From: Campylobacteraceae bacterium
GTDB taxonomy: Bacteria; Campylobacterota; Campylobacteria; Campylobacterales; Sulfurovaceae
Assembly: GCA_027014605.1 (NCBI GenBank)
Contig: JALWDJ010000027.1
Coordinates: forward strand, 1-43,736
Direction of reading: 5' to 3'
DNA: 43,736 nt
Part shown: piece by piece, positions 8,279-16,006 of the stretch
How the letters are laid out: each line of letters starts with the position of its first letter
Numbering within the stretch: position 1 is the stretch's first letter
The notes under the pieces: generated by a model
Databases searched by the model: none
What the model was told of the DNA's origin: nothing
The model's input: only the letters and a program-made list of their open reading frames with translations
Position numbers and translations under genes: made by a program

Positions 8279-9036
8279 TGTTATACTATCAAAATAACAA
8301 AATATCTATATATAACGAAGATGTTTTAAAAAGAGATTTATTTAGTAAAAATAGTTTTGACTTAACTGTGACTTCATCACCTTATAATGTCGGAATAGAG
8401 TATAATTCAAACGATGATACTATAAATTATGATGATTATCTACAATGGAGTAAAGAGTGGTTAGATAATCTCTTATATTGGACAAAAGAGACAGGAAGAT
8501 TGTGTTTAAATATTCCACTTGATACAAATAAAGGTGGAAAAAAGAGTGTTGGTAGCGATATAACCCAAATAGCAAAAGAGGTAGGTTGGAAATATCAAAC
8601 TACAATTATTTGGAATGAAGGTAATATTAGCCGAAGAACAGCTTGGGGAAGTTGGATGAGTGCATCAGCTCCTTATGTAATAGCACCTGTTGAATTAATA
8701 GTAGTTTTTTATAAAAAAGAGTGGAAAAAAAATTATAAAGGTCAAAATGATATTTCAAAACAAGAGTTTATGGAGTGGACAAATGGTATTTGGACATTTA
8801 ATGGAGAAAGTAAAAAGAGAATTGGTCATCCAGCTCCATTTCCAAGAGAACTTCCTAAAAGGTGTATAAAGCTTTTTTCATATGTGGGAGATACTATTTT
8901 TGACCCATTTTTAGGGAGTGGAACAACCTTGATTGAAGCAAAATTAAATAATAGAATAGGAGTAGGATTAGATATATCAAAAGAATACTGTAAATTAGCA
9001 AAAAATAGAATTGTTAATGAAGTTGGATTGTTTTAG
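8278..9036 (+). CDS. Type II DNA methyltransferase, beta-class (N4-C or N6-A)
   Basis: Modifies an exocyclic amino group in a DNA target, presumably protecting the host from the upstream nuclease. The catalytic motif IV comes first, as TSSPYN (32-37), and the SAM-binding FLGSGTT (211-217) comes near the end, which is the beta-class order. HPAPFPRELP (184-193) is typical of the TSPPY-type enzymes. The catalytic tetrapeptide is SSPY rather than SPPY: the first Pro is Ser. At 252 residues it is compact but complete. The target sequence cannot be read from the protein. It is followed after 11 nt by trmL on the same strand. Confidence 0.88.
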   Translation: MLYYQNNKISIYNEDVLKRDLFSKNSFDLTVTSSPYNVGIEYNSNDDTINYDDYLQWSKEWLDNLLYWTKETGRLCLNIPLDTNKGGKKSVGSDITQIAKEVGWKYQTTIIWNEGNISRRTAWGSWMSASAPYVIAPVELIVVFYKKEWKKNYKGQNDISKQEFMEWTNGIWTFNGESKKRIGHPAPFPRELPKRCIKLFSYVGDTIFDPFLGSGTTLIEAKLNNRIGVGLDISKEYCKLAKNRIVNEVGLF

Positions 9037-9047
9037 ATAGGATTGAT

Positions 9048-9542
9048 ATGTTTAATATAGTGTTAGTAGAACCTCAAATTCCACCAAATACAGGAACTAT
9101 TGGGAGGTTATGTGTAAATCTTGGAGCAACTCTACATCTAGTAAAACCTTTAGGATTTGATATTGATGATAAGGCAGTAAAGAGAGCAGGACTTGACTAC
9201 TGGAAAGATTTAGATTTAAAAGTGTGGAATAGCTTTAATGAGTTTCTAAAAGCTCACCCAATTAATAATAATTCTCACTTAGCTACAACGAAAACTAATA
9301 ATCTCTACTTTAATGCTAAATTTAAAAGAGGAGATTATCTAATATTTGGCTCAGAGACAAAAGGTTTAAGAGAGGATATTCTACTTAAATATAAGAATAG
9401 ATGTATTACAATTCCTATGGGAGAGGGTGGTAGAAGTTTAAATCTTGGTATTAGTGTTGGTATTGTTGCCTATGAGGCACTTCGTCAAAACTATAATGGT
9501 TTTAAAAAGATAGAGATTAAAAATAGATTGGAGGAAGTATGA
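9048..9542 (+). CDS. trmL: tRNA (cytidine/uridine-34-2'-O)-methyltransferase
   Basis: SPOUT-family enzyme that methylates the wobble-base ribose of leucine tRNAs. The characteristic blocks are IVLVEPQIPPNTGTIGRLC (4-22), the knot residues in YLIFGSETKGL, and the SAM-binding PMGEGGRSLNLGISVGIVAYE near the C terminus. The length of 164 residues is normal. Its TGA stop overlaps the ATG of the next small gene by 4 bases. Confidence 0.95.
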   Translation: MFNIVLVEPQIPPNTGTIGRLCVNLGATLHLVKPLGFDIDDKAVKRAGLDYWKDLDLKVWNSFNEFLKAHPINNNSHLATTKTNNLYFNAKFKRGDYLIFGSETKGLREDILLKYKNRCITIPMGEGGRSLNLGISVGIVAYEALRQNYNGFKKIEIKNRLEEV

Positions 9543-9676
9543 GTATTGGAGATATAATATATATAATAGTAACTATTTTATTTAGCATTATGACATTTGC
9601 TATTATTCGAGGTAATTTTCAGAGAAAATTTGATAATGATGGTAATAGATTAGATTTGAAAGAAAAAAAAGAGTAG
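9539..9676 (+). CDS. 45-residue single-pass membrane protein
   Basis: A small open frame that starts inside the last codons of trmL (ATGA overlap), so translational coupling is likely; GGAGG lies six bases upstream of its ATG. The protein has a hydrophobic segment (residues about 5-24, IIYIIVTILFSIMTFAII) and a polar, positively charged tail ending in LKEKKE. It vaguely recalls CcoS-type small proteins but lacks their motif. Function unknown. The gene ends 3 nt before the convergent DHH gene. Confidence 0.6.
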   Translation: MSIGDIIYIIVTILFSIMTFAIIRGNFQRKFDNDGNRLDLKEKKE

Positions 9677-9679
9677 GTT

Positions 9680-10717
9680 TTATCCTATCTTTTGGTCTAT
9701 GTATTCTTGAACTGACTTTTTTATATCACTATATACAAATGAGTCTTTATAATCTTTTATCTTTCCTCCACTTGCATTTGGGTGTCCCCCACCATTACCT
9801 ATCTCTTCAGCCATTTTAGCTACATCTACTCTATTATTGCTCCTAAGAGAGAAGTTTCCTCTATAGTTAATATCCATATAGAAATCATAATCTGGATTTT
9901 CTAATAGAAAGGTATTTCCTAATATAGATGTATTTCCTAAGTTATATCCAAGTATTCCCTTATATCCTTTATATGTAATAGTTAATCTTCTTTTGTCATT
10001 AGATAGTAGTTTCGTTACAAATAGTGCTACTAAATTAGCTTTTGTATTATCTTCTCTCTGTTTAAAAAATGCCTTTTTTAATTTATGTAAATCATTATCT
10101 AATGCTATATGTGCATTATTTTTATTTAGATACTCTCTTGCAGAGTCTATTAGAAATAATTTTAAATCTCTATCTTCAGTTGGAAATAAAATTCTATTTA
10201 TCTCTCTTGAACCACTTATCATACCTAAACCAACTTTTCCAAATTCAAAAAACTCATCATCGCTTAACCATATATCAATGGCATTTATAGCTTTAACTAT
10301 ATTTCTATATCTACTCTCTTTATCAAAATTAAACTCCTCTTGTAACCAATTATATGTAAGAAGAGTTGCTGATTTTGTATCATCGAGTCTATACCATGAA
10401 AACTGTTTAGCTGTATTCTCCCCTGAGGCATGATGGTCTAATAATATAATTTCTGCTCCAATTCTTAAAGCTTCCTTTTCTAGCCAATTTGCCTCTTTTG
10501 TAGTTAGATTTAAATCTGTAATTAATATAAGATATTTATTCTTATCTCTATTAATAAATTTTTCTCTCTCTATAGAGCTTATAATCTCTTCTAATCTAGC
10601 TTTAATCTCTGCTCCATAGTTTGCATTATAGGACGCTATATTATTAAAAGCTATATTTGTTAAATATTGACATCCATAACCATCGAGGTCAATATGTGAT
10701 AGATGATAAATATACAT
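9680..10717 (-). CDS. DHH/DHHA1-family phosphoesterase
   Basis: Manganese-dependent phosphoesterase of the DHH superfamily (RecJ/NrnA relatives). The N-terminal metal site starts with HIDLDGYGCQ (8-17), followed by TDLNL (68-72) and the defining LLDHHASG motif near residue 93. The C-terminal DHHA1 domain carries GNGGGHPNASGG. At 345 residues it fits an NrnA-type oligoribonuclease or cyclic dinucleotide phosphodiesterase rather than RecJ; the substrate is not decidable from sequence. Its ATG shares one base with the stop of the upstream Rrf2 gene, so both come from one transcript. Confidence 0.88.
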   Translation of the reverse strand: MYIYHLSHIDLDGYGCQYLTNIAFNNIASYNANYGAEIKARLEEIISSIEREKFINRDKNKYLILITDLNLTTKEANWLEKEALRIGAEIILLDHHASGENTAKQFSWYRLDDTKSATLLTYNWLQEEFNFDKESRYRNIVKAINAIDIWLSDDEFFEFGKVGLGMISGSREINRILFPTEDRDLKLFLIDSAREYLNKNNAHIALDNDLHKLKKAFFKQREDNTKANLVALFVTKLLSNDKRRLTITYKGYKGILGYNLGNTSILGNTFLLENPDYDFYMDINYRGNFSLRSNNRVDVAKMAEEIGNGGGHPNASGGKIKDYKDSFVYSDIKKSVQEYIDQKIG

Positions 10718-11118
10718 TACTTTGAAATATCCTTAAGTGTAAGTTCTCTTAGGAAAGTATCTATTTTATATTGAAAGTTAGCTAAAAAAGGAGAAATATT
10801 ACATGTTCCAATAGCTCCATTTGGGCAACTACTAGAGTATTGGCTACAATCAAATATAGTTGGGGCTTTACCCTCTGCTGCTAATATAATCTCTGCGATT
10901 GTAATATCTTTAGATTTTTTAGCCATAATAAAACCACCATGTGCTCCCTTTTTTGATTCTAGGATGCCCTGTTTTGCTAAAGTTTGTAAAATTTTTGCTA
11001 AAAAACTTTTAGGAATATTTAGTTGTGTTGCAAGTTGTTCTGCACCTTGAGGTCTATCTGAAGCTTGTATAATATCAAGTGAGAGTAGAGCATATTCACT
11101 AGCTCGTGTTAGTAACAT
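10717..11118 (-). CDS. Rrf2-family transcription regulator with three-Cys cluster site
   Basis: A winged-helix repressor of the Rrf2 family (IscR/NsrR relatives), 133 residues. LTRASEYALLSL starts the DNA-binding domain, and GGFIMAKKSKDITIAEII (61-78) follows the wing. Cys91, Cys98 and Cys106 (C-x6-C-x7-C) match the position where IscR and NsrR bind an Fe-S cluster, though the first spacing is one residue longer than the common C-x5-C. It probably senses iron-sulfur status, nitric oxide or redox state. A palindrome 36-51 nt upstream of its start (11155-11169) may be its own operator. It is co-transcribed with the DHH phosphoesterase. Confidence 0.9.
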   Translation of the reverse strand: MLLTRASEYALLSLDIIQASDRPQGAEQLATQLNIPKSFLAKILQTLAKQGILESKKGAHGGFIMAKKSKDITIAEIILAAEGKAPTIFDCSQYSSSCPNGAIGTCNISPFLANFQYKIDTFLRELTLKDISK

Positions 11119-11154
11119 AGATATTTCCTTATAATATATTTAATTTTTTAATTA

Positions 11155-11169
11155 AGAGTATTTTACTCT
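11155..11169. promoter_or_regulatory. Palindrome, candidate Rrf2 operator
   Basis: AGAGTA, 3-nt spacer, TACTCT, lying in the divergent region between the Rrf2 gene (minus) and rpsO (plus), just upstream of a TATATT-like minus-strand -10. Autoregulation by Rrf2 proteins is common, so this is a reasonable site, but it is short. Confidence 0.35.
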
Positions 11170-11215
11170 AATTTATATTAAGTTCAGATTTTATCTCTTT
11201 TTAAATAAATAGCGT

Positions 11216-11247
11216 TAAAATACTACTTCAATTTCACAATAGTGAAA
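11216..11247 (+). promoter_or_regulatory. rpsO promoter -10 and leader hairpin
   Basis: TAAAAT at 11216-11221 is the likely -10. Transcription starting about 11228 would place the hairpin TTTCAC-AATA-GTGAAA (11232-11247) at the very 5' end of the mRNA, about 26 nt before the start codon. S15 represses its own translation through leader RNA structure in several bacteria; whether this hairpin does so is inference. Confidence 0.4.
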
Positions 11248-11273
11248 GATAAATTACCAATCAGGAGGTCATT

Positions 11274-11543
11274 ATGGCTTTAGATAAGGCGAAGAAAGCA
11301 GAAATTATCGCTAAATATTCAAGAGGAGAGAACGATACAGGTTCTACAGAGGTACAAGTTGCATTAATTACAGAGAGAATTAGATATTTAACAGAACATC
11401 TTAAAGTAAATAAAAAAGATCACTCATCAAGACTTGGACTACTAAAACTTGTTGGACAGAGAAGAAGACTTATGAGATATCTAAGAAAAAGAGACCTTTC
11501 AAGATTTAATACTATTAAATCTGAACTTGGAATTAGAAACTAA
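11274..11543 (+). CDS. rpsO: Ribosomal protein S15
   Basis: Small-subunit protein that binds the 16S rRNA central domain early in assembly. The 89-residue length is standard. The core [16 protein letters not shown], the DHSSRLGLL rRNA-binding loop and RRRLMRYL are clear. A strong AGGAGG ribosome site precedes the ATG. A good terminator at 11580-11609 follows, so it appears to be transcribed alone. Confidence 0.98.
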   Translation: MALDKAKKAEIIAKYSRGENDTGSTEVQVALITERIRYLTEHLKVNKKDHSSRLGLLKLVGQRRRLMRYLRKRDLSRFNTIKSELGIRN

Positions 11544-11579
11544 TTTTAATTTAACTTCTTAACTGAAATCTCAAACATC

Positions 11580-11609
11580 AAGTTTAGTCTATCTGGCTAA
11601 ACTTTTTTT
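11580..11609 (+). terminator. Intrinsic terminator after rpsO
   Basis: Stem AAGTTTAG/CTAAACTT (8 bp, 9-nt loop) followed directly by a T-run (11603-11609). Confidence 0.85.
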
Positions 11610-11630
11610 CATAAAAAAACTAAAATAGAC

Positions 11631-11660
11631 CTTGACAAAAGTGACTCAATGTTGTATAAT
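11631..11660 (+). promoter_or_regulatory. grpE promoter with HAIR-like dyad
   Basis: TTGACA (11632-11637), 17-base spacer, TATAAT (11655-11660): a perfect sigma-70 match. Across the -35, CTTGACA-N6-ACTCAAT (11631-11650) resembles the HspR operator HAIR (CTTGAGT-N7-ACTCAAG), with a one-base shorter gap and an imperfect left arm. This would let HspR block the promoter. No CIRCE element is present. Confidence 0.55.
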
Positions 11661-11695
11661 CTGCTCTGATATTTTAAATAGGAGTAATATCTATA

Positions 11696-12250
11696 ATGAG
11701 TAAAGAGAAAAAAGAGACTTCCATAAAAGAAGCAGAAGTTGAGATTATAGAACCTGAAGTATCTAATGATAATAAAGAAGATGATCAATCATCAGAAGTT
11801 GAAAGATTAAAAGCAGAAATTGCAGAGTGGGAAGATAAATTTTTAAGGACACATGCAAGTTTTGAAAATAGTAAAAGACTCTTAGCAAAAGATAAGGCTA
11901 CAGCAGTAGCTTATGCTAATGAGAGTTTTGCAAGTGATATTTTAACTGTCATTGACTCTTTAGATAGTGCCTTATCAATGATTAATGTTGATGAGAATAG
12001 TGATAATGAGTTTATGAAAAAGATGAAAGAGGGTTTAACTTTAGTTGATGAACAACTTCATAAAGTATTAGAAAAACATCATATAAAGCAGATAGATTGT
12101 GCTAAAGGGTATGATCCCAATCTACATCAAGCAGTTATGCAAGTAGATAGTAGTGAACATAATAGTGGTGATATAGTTCAAGTTTTACAAAAAGGCTATA
12201 CAATTAAAGATAGAGTCTTAAGACCAGCAATGGTGAGTACAGCAAAATAG
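11696..12250 (+). CDS. grpE: Nucleotide exchange factor GrpE
   Basis: Cytoplasmic co-chaperone that releases ADP from DnaK. An acidic N terminus (residues 1-30) is followed by a long coiled-coil helix (about 31-80) and the C-terminal beta domain with YDPNLHQAVMQV and the closing GYTIKDRVLRPAMVSTAK. The length of 184 residues is normal. It lies 90 nt upstream of dnaK. The usual hrcA gene upstream of grpE is absent; rpsO with its own terminator is there instead. Confidence 0.97.
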   Translation: MSKEKKETSIKEAEVEIIEPEVSNDNKEDDQSSEVERLKAEIAEWEDKFLRTHASFENSKRLLAKDKATAVAYANESFASDILTVIDSLDSALSMINVDENSDNEFMKKMKEGLTLVDEQLHKVLEKHHIKQIDCAKGYDPNLHQAVMQVDSSEHNSGDIVQVLQKGYTIKDRVLRPAMVSTAK

Positions 12251-12255
12251 AGTTA

Positions 12256-12279
12256 TAAATGCAACAAAAGTGGCATTTA
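12256..12279 (+). repeat. Inverted repeat between grpE and dnaK
   Basis: TAAATGC and GCATTTA separated by 10 nt form a perfect 7-bp stem just after the grpE stop. There is no T-run immediately behind it, so it looks more like an mRNA processing or stability hairpin, or a weak attenuator, than a terminator. Confidence 0.4.
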
Positions 12280-12340
12280 AAAATATAAAAAAAGTATATA
12301 CTGTCAAAAAAATATAAAATTATAAAAGTAGGAGATAGAT

Positions 12341-14218
12341 ATGAGTAAAGTATTAGGCATTGATTTAGGAACAACAAACTCAGCAATGAGTATTTATGAG
12401 AATGGTGAAGCAAAAATTATTGCAAATAAAGAGGGTAAAAATACAACACCATCGGTAGTAGCATTTACAGATAAAGGTGAAGTTATTGTTGGAGATTCAG
12501 CAAAAAGACAAGCTGTAACTAATCCAGAGAAAACAATCTACTCTATTAAAAGAATTATGGGATTAATGTGTGAAGAGGAACATGCAAAAGCTGCTAGAGA
12601 GAGATTACCATATCATATTATAGATAGAAATGGAGCTTGTGCAATAGAGATTGCAGATAAAACATACACTCCTCAAGAGATTTCAGCAAAAATTCTTATG
12701 AAACTAAAAGAGGATGCAGAAGCATATCTTGGTGAAGCTATTACGGATGCAGTTATTACAGTTCCAGCATATTTTAATGATTCTCAGAGAAAAGCTACTA
12801 AAGAGGCAGGAACTATTGCAGGACTTAATGTACTTAGAATTATTAATGAACCAACATCAGCAGCACTTGCCTATGGACTTGATAAAAAAGATGCAGAGCA
12901 GATTTTAGTATATGACCTTGGTGGTGGTACATTTGATGCTACTGTACTTGAGACAGGTGATAATGTTGTTGAAGTTATGGCAACAGGTGGAGATGCTTTC
13001 CTTGGTGGAGATGATTTTGATAATAGAATTATTGATTATGTAGCAAATGAGTTTAAAGCTCAAACAGGAATTGATATTAAAAATGATGTTATGGCTCTTC
13101 AAAGAGTAAAAGATGCTGCTGAAGCTGCTAAAAAAGAGCTATCTAGTGCAACAGAGACAGAGATTAATCTCCCATTTATTACAGCAGATGCCTCAGGACC
13201 AAAACACCTTGTTCAAAAAATTACAAGAGCTAAATTTGAATCACTAATTGATGATTTAGTAGCAAGTACTATTGAGACAGTTAAAAATGTATTAAAAGAT
13301 GCAGATGTTACAACTAATGATATTAGTGAAATTGTTATGGTTGGTGGAAGTACAAGAGTTCCATTAGTACAAGAAGAGGTAAAAAAATTCTTTGGAAAAG
13401 AGCTTAATAAGTCTGTAAACCCTGATGAGGTTGTAGCAATTGGTGCAGCTATTCAAGGAGGTGTTTTAAGAGGTGATGTAAAAGATGTACTTCTATTAGA
13501 TGTTACACCACTTAGCCTTGGAATTGAAACTTTAGGTGGAGTTACAACTAAAATAATAGAAAAAGGTACAACAATTCCAGCTAAAAAATCACAAGTATTC
13601 TCAACAGCAGAAGATAATCAACCAGCAGTATCTATTCATGTACTTCAAGGTGAGAGAGAGTTTGCAAAAGATAATAAATCTTTAGGTATGTTTGAGCTTA
13701 GAGATATTCCAGCAGCACCAAGAGGTGTACCACAAATTGAGGTGACTTTTGATATTGATGCGAATGGTATTTTAACAGTTTCAGCACAAGACAAAGGAAC
13801 AGGCAAATCTCAAGAGATTAAAATTACAGGTTCATCAGGACTTTCAGATGAAGAGATTGAAAAAATGGTTCAAGATGCAGAGGCAAATAGAGCAGAAGAT
13901 GAAAAAAGAAAAGCATTAGTTGAGGCTAGAAATCAAGCAGATGCCTTAATTCATCAAACTAGAAAATCATTAAAAGATTTAGGTGATAGTTTTGATGCTG
14001 GTGAGAGAGCAAATATTGAGGGTGCAATTAAATCTTTAGAGACTCTATTAAAAGATAACTCTGCAACAAAAGAGCAAATTGAAGCTAAAGTTAAAGAGTT
14101 AACTGAAAAATCTCATAAATTAGCTGAAGCTGTTTATGCAAAAGATAAGAGTGGAAATAAAGATAAAGCAGCTAAAAAAGCAGATGATGATGATATTATT
14201 GATGCTGAAGTAGAGTAA
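12341..14218 (+). CDS. dnaK: Hsp70 chaperone DnaK
   Basis: ATP-dependent folding chaperone. The ATPase domain carries [14 protein letters not shown] at the start, [29 protein letters not shown] and [10 protein letters not shown]. The substrate domain starts after the [11 protein letters not shown] linker block. The C-terminal lid ends in the acidic [11 protein letters not shown]. At 625 residues it is full length. AGGAGA precedes the ATG. It follows grpE, and no dnaJ is present in the window. Confidence 0.99.
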   Translation: MSKVLGIDLGTTNSAMSIYENGEAKIIANKEGKNTTPSVVAFTDKGEVIVGDSAKRQAVTNPEKTIYSIKRIMGLMCEEEHAKAARERLPYHIIDRNGACAIEIADKTYTPQEISAKILMKLKEDAEAYLGEAITDAVITVPAYFNDSQRKATKEAGTIAGLNVLRIINEPTSAALAYGLDKKDAEQILVYDLGGGTFDATVLETGDNVVEVMATGGDAFLGGDDFDNRIIDYVANEFKAQTGIDIKNDVMALQRVKDAAEAAKKELSSATETEINLPFITADASGPKHLVQKITRAKFESLIDDLVASTIETVKNVLKDADVTTNDISEIVMVGGSTRVPLVQEEVKKFFGKELNKSVNPDEVVAIGAAIQGGVLRGDVKDVLLLDVTPLSLGIETLGGVTTKIIEKGTTIPAKKSQVFSTAEDNQPAVSIHVLQGEREFAKDNKSLGMFELRDIPAAPRGVPQIEVTFDIDANGILTVSAQDKGTGKSQEIKITGSSGLSDEEIEKMVQDAEANRAEDEKRKALVEARNQADALIHQTRKSLKDLGDSFDAGERANIEGAIKSLETLLKDNSATKEQIEAKVKELTEKSHKLAEAVYAKDKSGNKDKAAKKADDDDIIDAEVE

Positions 14219-14222
14219 AATT

Positions 14223-14231
14223 TGTTATAAT
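14223..14231 (+). promoter_or_regulatory. Extended -10 promoter upstream of the chorismate mutase-like gene
   Basis: TGTTATAAT (TATAAT at 14226-14231) begins 5 nt after the dnaK stop. Transcription from about 14238 would leave a leader of under 20 nt carrying GGAG. The same nonamer recurs at 14597-14605, and GTTATAAT at 4516-4523. Confidence 0.55.
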
Positions 14232-14255
14232 AGTCTTTAAAAAATGGAGACTATT

Positions 14256-14555
14256 ATGGACATAAAAAAATGTAGCAGTTTAGATGAAGCTAGAGTTGAA
14301 ATAGATAAAATTGATAATAAAATAGTAGAACTTATTGCTATGAGAAATGAGTATATCAAACAGATTGCTCATTTTAAAACCTCTATAGAGGAGGTTAAAT
14401 CTGAAGAGAGAATATCTAGTGTAATTAGTAGATTGAGAGCTAATGCTATTGAACTTGATCTCTCTCCTAATCTTATTAATGATATCTTTATAAGATTAAT
14501 TGATGAGATGGTTGAGAGTGAGATAGCTGAACTAAAAAATGCAAAAAATTTTTAA
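14256..14555 (+). CDS. Chorismate mutase-like protein (AroQ type)
   Basis: A small all-helical protein of 99 residues resembling AroQ-class chorismate mutases, especially the PchB-like group (isochorismate-pyruvate lyase relatives): CSSLDEARVEIDKIDNKIVEL, then RNEYIKQIAHFK and a C-terminal helix with LIDEMVESEIA. It would convert chorismate to prephenate for Phe/Tyr synthesis; lyase activity cannot be excluded. An ATG at 14244 in the same frame would add four residues, but GGAG at 14246-14249 lies ideally for the ATG at 14256. Confidence 0.75.
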   Translation: MDIKKCSSLDEARVEIDKIDNKIVELIAMRNEYIKQIAHFKTSIEEVKSEERISSVISRLRANAIELDLSPNLINDIFIRLIDEMVESEIAELKNAKNF

Positions 14556-14596
14556 AATATCCTAATTAAAATAGACACTTTATTAACACTTAATTA

Positions 14597-14605
14597 TGTT
14601 ATAAT
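14597..14605 (+). promoter_or_regulatory. Promoter of the four-gene exported-protein unit
   Basis: TGTTATAAT (TATAAT 14600-14605), an extended -10 box, 30 nt upstream of the first start codon, with AAGGA between. Confidence 0.55.
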
Positions 14606-14634
14606 TTATAACAGTTAAAAATAAGGATGTTAAT

Positions 14635-15267
14635 ATGAGAAGTCTATTCATAATGTTAATATACTCTGTTTCTATGTTTGCACAGACTTATATATCAGGT
14701 AGTGTAATTACTAATACTATTATTAGTGGAGATAATATAGCTAAAAAAGGCTCAGGTATATTAATAAATAAAACAATTAATCCTAAAAAATTATTTAATC
14801 AAATAACTCTTGATACTGTAGGTGATGTAACTATTAATCACTCTTCCAAAAATAGTATCTCTATAAGAACTGATGATAATCTTATTGATAATATTTTAGT
14901 TTATATTCAAAATAGTACTCTTTTTATCAAAGTCAAAGGTAGTATAAATCCAACTAAAGATATAAAAATATCTATAAATAGCAGACTATTGGATAAATTA
15001 ATAGTTAATGGAACATCTGATATAGTTATAAGAGGCTATAAATTAGGTAATTTTTCTTGCAAAATAAATGGAGTATCTGATATAGATATGCTAAATAGCA
15101 TGGTAAAAAATGCAAATATAAAAGTTGATGGAAGTAGTAATATTAAAATTAATGTTACTCAAAAATTAAATATATCAATTAATGGAACAGCTGATATTCT
15201 ATATAGAGGTAATCCTAAAATTAAAAAAGAGATTAATGGAGTTGCTGATATAGTACATCTTAAATAA
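14635..15267 (+). CDS. Exported GIN-domain (DUF2807-like) beta-helix protein
   Basis: A signal peptide (1-16) is followed by a repetitive beta-rich domain. The turn N/D-G-x-S/A-D/N-I occurs five times: NGTSDI 125-130, NGVSDI 145-150, DGSSNI 165-170, NGTADI 183-188 and NGVADI 201-206, at 18-20 residue spacing, as in the head GIN domain, a short beta-helix often seen in Bacteroidetes surface proteins. Only one Cys is seen. Its role is unknown; such domains are thought to act as adhesive or scaffold surfaces. It is the first gene of a four-gene unit; the next gene starts 11 nt after its stop. Confidence 0.75.
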   Translation: MRSLFIMLIYSVSMFAQTYISGSVITNTIISGDNIAKKGSGILINKTINPKKLFNQITLDTVGDVTINHSSKNSISIRTDDNLIDNILVYIQNSTLFIKVKGSINPTKDIKISINSRLLDKLIVNGTSDIVIRGYKLGNFSCKINGVSDIDMLNSMVKNANIKVDGSSNIKINVTQKLNISINGTADILYRGNPKIKKEINGVADIVHLK

Positions 15268-15278
15268 AAGGATTAATT

Positions 15279-15992
15279 ATGTTAAAAAAAATATTATTTA
15301 CTTTTTTAATATTATCTCTAGGGGTAGTATATGGAACAACTAAAGTATCAGAACAAGAGATTATAAATGCTATTAAAAGGGGACTCCCTGCTACTAAAGA
15401 GTTATTAAAAAAAGTTCCGATTGATTATATAAGTCCAAATGATGATACTCTTCTTCATTATGCTGTTAGATTTAGAAAGAGAAGGGTTGTTGAGTATTTA
15501 GTAAGACAGAAAATTTTACTATCTCGTAAGGGAGGGATATTTTATGGAACTGCTCTTCAAGAGGCAATATATTATGGTTATCTTGGAATTGCTAGTTATC
15601 TAATTGATATGGGAACTCTTTTGAATATTCAAAATAAGTATGGACAGACAGCACTACATATTGCTGCACAAAGAGGTTATTTAGATATTGTAGAGCAGCT
15701 TTTAGAAGCTGGTGCATCTAAGAGTATAGCTGATAAAAATGGGCATATTCCTTATGATTTAATTCCAAATATATCTTGGGATAGTCGTAAAAAATTAAAA
15801 GAGCTATTAAGAGTTGGAAAAATTAAAAAGACAAAATCAAAATCATTTAATGATTTTATCTATATGAATAGAGTTCATAATGGGATAGAGATGAGAAAAA
15901 ATCAGACAATAAATGTTATTGATAAAAAGACGAAAATGAATAATAGTAGTGTTGGTTTAGAGGTAGATATTGAAAGAAGTAATAGATTTTAA
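15279..15992 (+). CDS. Exported ankyrin-repeat protein
   Basis: A signal peptide (about 1-20) is followed by three to four ankyrin repeats: DDTLLHYAVRFRKRRVVEYLV (residues 55-75), GTALQEAIYYGYLGIASYLI (90-109) and GQTALHIAAQRGYLDIVEQL (122-141), with a final partial repeat at 152-175. The C-terminal 60 residues are basic and low-complexity. Ankyrin repeats mediate protein binding; export suggests a periplasmic partner, possibly a product of the neighbouring genes (inference). It is spaced 11 nt from the gene before and 14 nt from the gene after. Confidence 0.82.
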   Translation: MLKKILFTFLILSLGVVYGTTKVSEQEIINAIKRGLPATKELLKKVPIDYISPNDDTLLHYAVRFRKRRVVEYLVRQKILLSRKGGIFYGTALQEAIYYGYLGIASYLIDMGTLLNIQNKYGQTALHIAAQRGYLDIVEQLLEAGASKSIADKNGHIPYDLIPNISWDSRKKLKELLRVGKIKKTKSKSFNDFIYMNRVHNGIEMRKNQTINVIDKKTKMNNSSVGLEVDIERSNRF

Positions 15993-16006
15993 AAAAAGGA
16001 TTTAAA

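Noticed and set aside
9993-10433. 146-codon plus-strand open frame inside the DHH gene
   Set aside because: Opposite a gene with clear catalytic motifs; Leu/Ser-rich composition typical of an antisense shadow.
11580-11695. CIRCE element before grpE
   Set aside because: No TTAGCACTC-N9-GAGTGCTAA-like sequence is present; only a HAIR-like dyad was seen.
12204-13102. Small minus-strand open frames within grpE and dnaK
   Set aside because: Composition artefacts opposite strongly coding genes; no start signals or recognisable domains.
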